45,000 bases of DNA from Chrysomallon squamiferum (taxonomy: Eukaryota; Mollusca; Gastropoda; Neomphalida; Peltospiridae): assembly GCA_012295275.1 (NCBI GenBank), contig CM022667.1, positions 12,255,038 to 12,300,037 of the forward strand, read 5' to 3'. How positions within the stretch are numbered: the first letter of the stretch is position 1; every line of letters starts with the position of its first letter. The notes below the pieces were generated by a model, which ran no database searches, had not been told where the DNA came from, and saw only the letters and a program-made list of their open reading frames with translations. Below, piece after piece: positions 41,261 to 45,000 of the stretch. A program made the translations under genes and the position numbers.

Positions 41261-41665
41261 AAGGAACCGCTGTAGGCGTGCTTAAGTCAACCAGACGTAC
41301 TCACTAATCGCTTTCCTATTTTAAAAATTCATCACAACCTTCCTCTGACGTCACTGTCTTCTAAACACATCACGGTTTGTTTTATTATCTGTTGAAGTTT
41401 TCTTACCAGTCATCCGTAAACACACTTCTCTAGGTTTTGGATGGTCGTTTTTGATCATACGTCATCAGTTGACGTAATATATACACCAGTCGGCAAAGTA
41501 CTTGAACCACCACGCCTGTTTGTCGTACAGTAGCACTTAGCTGTGTCATTCGCTGAAAGAAGACGCATAAGGAACAATGGCGGCGACCGGAAGTTCCGTT
41601 GTAAAAGAAAGTGTCTCAGGCCACAGTTGTTTTTTTCCCACGATGGTATACGTTTTATTTTTACT
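41261..41665. promoter_or_regulatory. Island 28 with CRE, YY1 and ETS sites
   Basis: A full CRE TGACGTCA lies at 41346-41353. TACGTCA (41458-41464) and TGACGTA (41470-41476) form a 7-base inverted pair with a 5-base gap. ATATATACACC at about 41479 is weakly TATA-like. CAATGGCGGC (41575-41584, YY1-like) is followed directly by ACCGGAAGT (41586-41594, perfect ETS). The order CRE pair, then YY1-ETS about 110 bases on, suits a promoter reading right, but no exon follows. Confidence 0.4.
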
Positions 41666-42080
41666 TTTCTGTAAATTTCACAAAATGACTGGCTAATGTT
41701 GTCAGTTAATTAAATTAGATATTAATGGATTAAAATAAATAATCTATGATGTCGCAATAGTATTTATAAATAAAATAAGAAGTATTTTATGAACAATAAT
41801 AAAATACATTATTAATATTATTTCTTTAGAAATAGCTTTAGTTAAGTTAAAATATATTTCAAACTGTAAAATAAAATATATTTCTGATCAAATAAATAAC
41901 CACACACACAGACACACTCATACACATATACACACTAACTATATACATACATACATAAGTACTTACGTGCACACATACATGCACACAGACAGAAAGATCG
42001 AATTCTAAAATTAAAACTCAGCTTGCTACAGACACAAACAGACAGACAGACAGACAGACAAATCGACAAAATTATGAAAT
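41666..42080. other. AT-rich spacer with CA/CATA and CAGA patches
   Basis: AT-rich sequence, then ACAC/CATA degenerate tract (41900-41990), then (CAGA)n at about 42041-42060. No gene is visible. Confidence 0.7.
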
Positions 42081-42560
42081 CGTTTCGTCATTCGAGAACG
42101 CGGGCACGAACTGTCTGGCTCCGTTCTTCACCTGCCAATCAAACTTAATTTAATAATGGAACTACAACGACAACGACAATGTAAAACGCCGGGCGGACAC
42201 GTGTGGCCTGCTTGTCCCGGGGTATCAATCTATCACATTTATGACAAAAAAAAAAAAAAAAAAATTAAAAACAAAAAAAACCTCGAACGTCTGTGATCCC
42301 AGCGCCATTCTTTCTCAACCCCCCTCACCTCCCTCCCTCCCTCCCCTTATACCGTCTCCCCCCCGCCCGCCACGGAGAGCGGGAGCGCGTCATTATTAAA
42401 TTATATCGAAATTATAAAACTACCATGCAGCGAAATTACTACAGAGATGCTCAATTAAATAAAAGCGATGCGCCGGCCGGCCGGTCGGTCGCAGAGTTTC
42501 AGCGCGCGATCCCCGTTTTCTGAACGAAACAATTCCGCATGTGTGCTCAATAACTGCTAA
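42080..42560. promoter_or_regulatory. Island 29, very GC-rich, with polypyrimidine tract and CCGG repeats
   Basis: CGGACACGTGTGGCC (CACGTG at 42198-42203), a (CCCT)n polypyrimidine tract at about 42317-42350, CCCCCCCGCCCGCC (about 42358), CGCCGGCCGGCCGGTCGG (42471-42488) and TTTCAGCGCGCGATC (about 42498). This is the highest local GC in the window. A 76-codon plus frame (42293-42523) is Pro-rich from the polypyrimidine tract and not recognised. Confidence 0.4.
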
Positions 42561-43345
42561 ATATTATTTGATATTCCAACCCTGTCGTACGCTGCCGAAT
42601 TTCGGTGGCTTTTCGACGGAAGAAAAGATCGCGGCGAACTCTTCTTTTTGACGAGCCGAAATTTTCGAAACGACAATTGAAGTTAATTAGATGACACTGC
42701 CACTTTAGGGAGAAAAAAAGGGTATCGCCGCCTATTTTAGGCCGATATTTTTCTTTTCGCAAACGGGCCAGCTCTCGCTCTCCAGTATCTATTTCCCTAA
42801 TTAGTTTTGTGAATCCACGCGAGCCAAATCTCTGTCGATGAACGAGGGTGAGAAGAAGAGAGAAGTTTGAAGAGAAAAAAAAAAAAAAAAATTTGATAGA
42901 AGAAAGAAAGACAGAAAGAAAGAAAGAAGCAAGCAACTAAAGACTTTGAACGCTGAGATGATCTTGCAAGTACTCGCCAAGACATAATTTATTAAGAGAT
43001 AACTTTAATTAAATTATTGTGAGAGATTTACGGGCAACGGTCGATGCGAGCGAGGTATCAATCATCGCGGCATTTAACTGGGTAAAGGGGATTGTATCAG
43101 AATTTCATTCCACTTTGACGGGTTTTGTTTCTCTCTTTGAAATCGTCCCGCCAATTGGCGCGTTCTCTCGGTTCTGTTAACGGTTATTGCAGGAAAAATC
43201 TCGCACAGGCTTTTGCCGTTTGGGAATAAGCTAACACGTCCGTTATTATTTTTCCAAAGATTTTTCCAAATAGGTCTGCGCATTGTCTGATAAATTAGTT
43301 CCAGCATCAGATAGCTGTAATAATATTTTCTTAGATTTTTTTTTT
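42561..43345. promoter_or_regulatory. Island 30, long unique block
   Basis: Nearly 800 bases of high-complexity sequence is broken only by an A17 run near 42875-42891 and a GAAA patch. Landmarks: TTAGGCCGATATTTTTC (about 42737), CCCTAATTAGTTTTG (about 42794, homeodomain-like), GATGCGAGCGAGGTATC (about 43044), CCCGCCAATTGGCGCG (about 43148; CGCCAATTGGCG is a 12-base palindrome), TGCGCATTGTCTGATAAATTAG (landmarks TGCGCATTGTCTGA, about 43276). A 129-codon minus frame contains poly-Lys/Phe from the A-run. I see no family similarity in any frame. Confidence 0.45.
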
Positions 43346-43790
43346 TTTTTTCCAAACGTTTTAAATAAATATTTGATTGCCGATATTTGTTACTGAGTGA
43401 AGAAAAATAATACTTCTCGTCTGTAAAGATAAATAAATGATTGTTTTATTATTGTGTGATAATGATTGATTATCATTGTCGTTCAGTGTTCGTGGTGATA
43501 TCTTTATTATCATAATTATTACTACTAATGCTAATACTAATACTGATGCTTATATTGCTGCTGTGCTGCTGTTAGTATTATTAATACTGATACTACTAAT
43601 AATAATATTTGCTACTACGTCTATTAAAATTATTATTAGTATTATTACTATTAGTATTATTATCATTTATTAGTAGTAGTAGTTATATTAGTATTAGTAT
43701 TATTTTTTAATATTAATATATTATTATTATTATTATTATTATTATTAGTAGTATTATTATTATTATTATTACTATTATAACAAAAATAAT
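43346..43790. repeat. AT-rich spacer with CTA/ATT/TAG triplets
   Basis: Degenerate ATT, ACT, GCT and TAG triplet tracts run over about 43500-43775. The 65-codon frame is repeat translation. Confidence 0.85.
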
Positions 43791-44370
43791 TCATATTTCC
43801 AACAATTAAAACCGATTATTTACTGTTGCCAGAAATTTATCTTCATTTTAATAAATTATTATTTTTCTTGAAAACATAAATTGTTAGATTCACATTTATA
43901 AAATGAATAATACTTTTTTATTTTATTTATTTATTTTAATTATTTACTTATTTATGCGTTCTTTTGTTTGTTTTATAATTTTATTTATTCATTTATTTAT
44001 TTTAATTTATTTAACTTTTTTATTATTATTTATTTATTTTAATTTTTTTTATTATTTATTTATTTATTTGTTTGTTTAGTTGTTTGTTTATTTCATCCTT
44101 TTATTATTTGCTTGTTTGTTCTTTTTTTCTCTCTCTCTCTTTATTCTATTTATTATAACAAGAATCCTTTTTATTCTATAACTTGACTCAGTTTACTAAA
44201 TCTAATAAAATATGCTTTATTTTATTTTATTTTATTTTATTCATTTGTTTGTTTGTTTATATATATATTTTTTATTATTTTATTTTTATTTATTTATGTA
44301 TTTATTTATTTTTATTTATTTATTTATTTATCTATCTTTCTATTTATTTATTCCTTACTTAAACAGTAAT
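43791..44370. repeat. AT-rich spacer with TTTA/TTTTA tracts
   Basis: TTTA, TTTG and TTTTA units dominate about 43915-44350, including (TTTTA)5 near 44216-44240. The 77-codon frame is repeat translation. Confidence 0.9.
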
Positions 44371-45000
44371 AAGCAGTGCGTAGAAATAAGAATTCTGAAA
44401 ATGTGTTTTATTACGATAATCCTATATGCATGCATAACATATTAAATATATTAACTATATAGACGGATGTGATTATATATGTATGTATGTATGCCTGGAT
44501 GTATAAAACACTAGACTATTCTACATATATGTATGAATATATGAGTTCATGTGTGTGTATGTGTTTTTGTGTGTGTGTGGAGAGAGAGATAAATGCATAT
44601 ATAAATATAATGTATAAATCAGTATAATAATACTAATAAACAGTGCAATAACCATAATGGTGGACCGTAATCAATATAATCTAAATATCGGAAAAATAAA
44701 AAGTATTTATTATATTCCAGATATATAAACAGACTGTACATTGTTGCATTTAAAACATTTTTAATTATTAAATTTTTCTTATCATAAGCAATAACTGGGG
44801 TTTATTGACTGTTATACCGTGAGCATTATTTGCGTGTGTGTGTGTGTGTGTGTGTATGTGTGCGTGTGCGTATATGTTTTTGTGTGTTTGTGTGTGTGTT
44901 TTTTTTTGTTTGGTTGTTTAGTGTTATATATTTTACTTTTTGATTACTTAAATGTTTTAACGTATTTTTACTACAATATTTAATTTTTTTAATTTTTTTT
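44371..45000. other. AT-rich spacer with GT tracts to the right edge
   Basis: Unique AT-rich sequence contains (GTAT)n near 44479-44492, GT tracts near 44550-44578 and 44834-44856, and ends in T-runs. No gene is visible at the edge. Confidence 0.7.

Overview
The window looks like non-coding DNA from an animal nuclear genome. It is strongly AT-rich. It is crowded with long pure microsatellites: (GA)n, (GT)n, (TA)n, (ATT)n, (TTTA)n and (GACA)n, plus dozens of poly-A/poly-T runs up to about 36 bases. It has no bacterial-style gene packing and no recognisable protein domain in any frame. Repeat density combined with retained CpGs in the GC-richer blocks suggests an invertebrate, perhaps a lophotrochozoan such as a mollusc. 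That is an impression from base composition, not an identification. I found no protein-coding gene, rRNA, intact tRNA, CRISPR or intact transposon that I would defend. The longer open frames (100-200 codons) are translations of microsatellites.

Two kinds of DNA alternate. The first is low-complexity sequence: microsatellites, homopolymers and several degenerate tandem arrays, for example a ~37-bp array at about 21900-22400, a ~90-130-bp array at about 15190-15600, and a thrice-repeated motif at 10286-10472. The second is about two dozen compact, non-repetitive 'islands' of 200-1000 bases with higher GC, unbroken CpGs and many recognisable transcription-factor-like words. The main islands lie near 2920-3530, 7270-7960, 12500-13460, 19490-20340, 21000-21560, 24610-25130, 28430-28870, 29400-29720, 30160-30720, 33060-33440, 33960-34530, 35700-36760, 38600-39080, 39780-40330, 41260-41660 and 42560-43330. 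They resemble the clustered conserved non-coding elements that surround developmental regulator genes. The window is probably a gene desert or a very large intron in such a landscape. Conservation itself cannot be seen in one sequence.

Specific motifs inside islands: a 15-bp perfect inverted repeat (7391-7405/7636-7650) whose core word recurs in other islands; a CCAAT/ETS/CRE/YY1 cluster resembling a promoter (39831-39910); an RFX X-box-like palindrome (38738-38751); a POU octamer next to a SOX site (29448-29466); a CTCF-like site (33372-33386); CRE palindromes (24805-24817, 41458-41476); and recurrent YY1-like CCGCCATCTT and CACGTG words. Two fragments (about 3840-4000 and 24435-24515) may be decayed tRNA-derived SINEs. 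No single 'system' is demonstrated. The most interesting reading is a dense cis-regulatory block embedded in rapidly evolving simple repeats.
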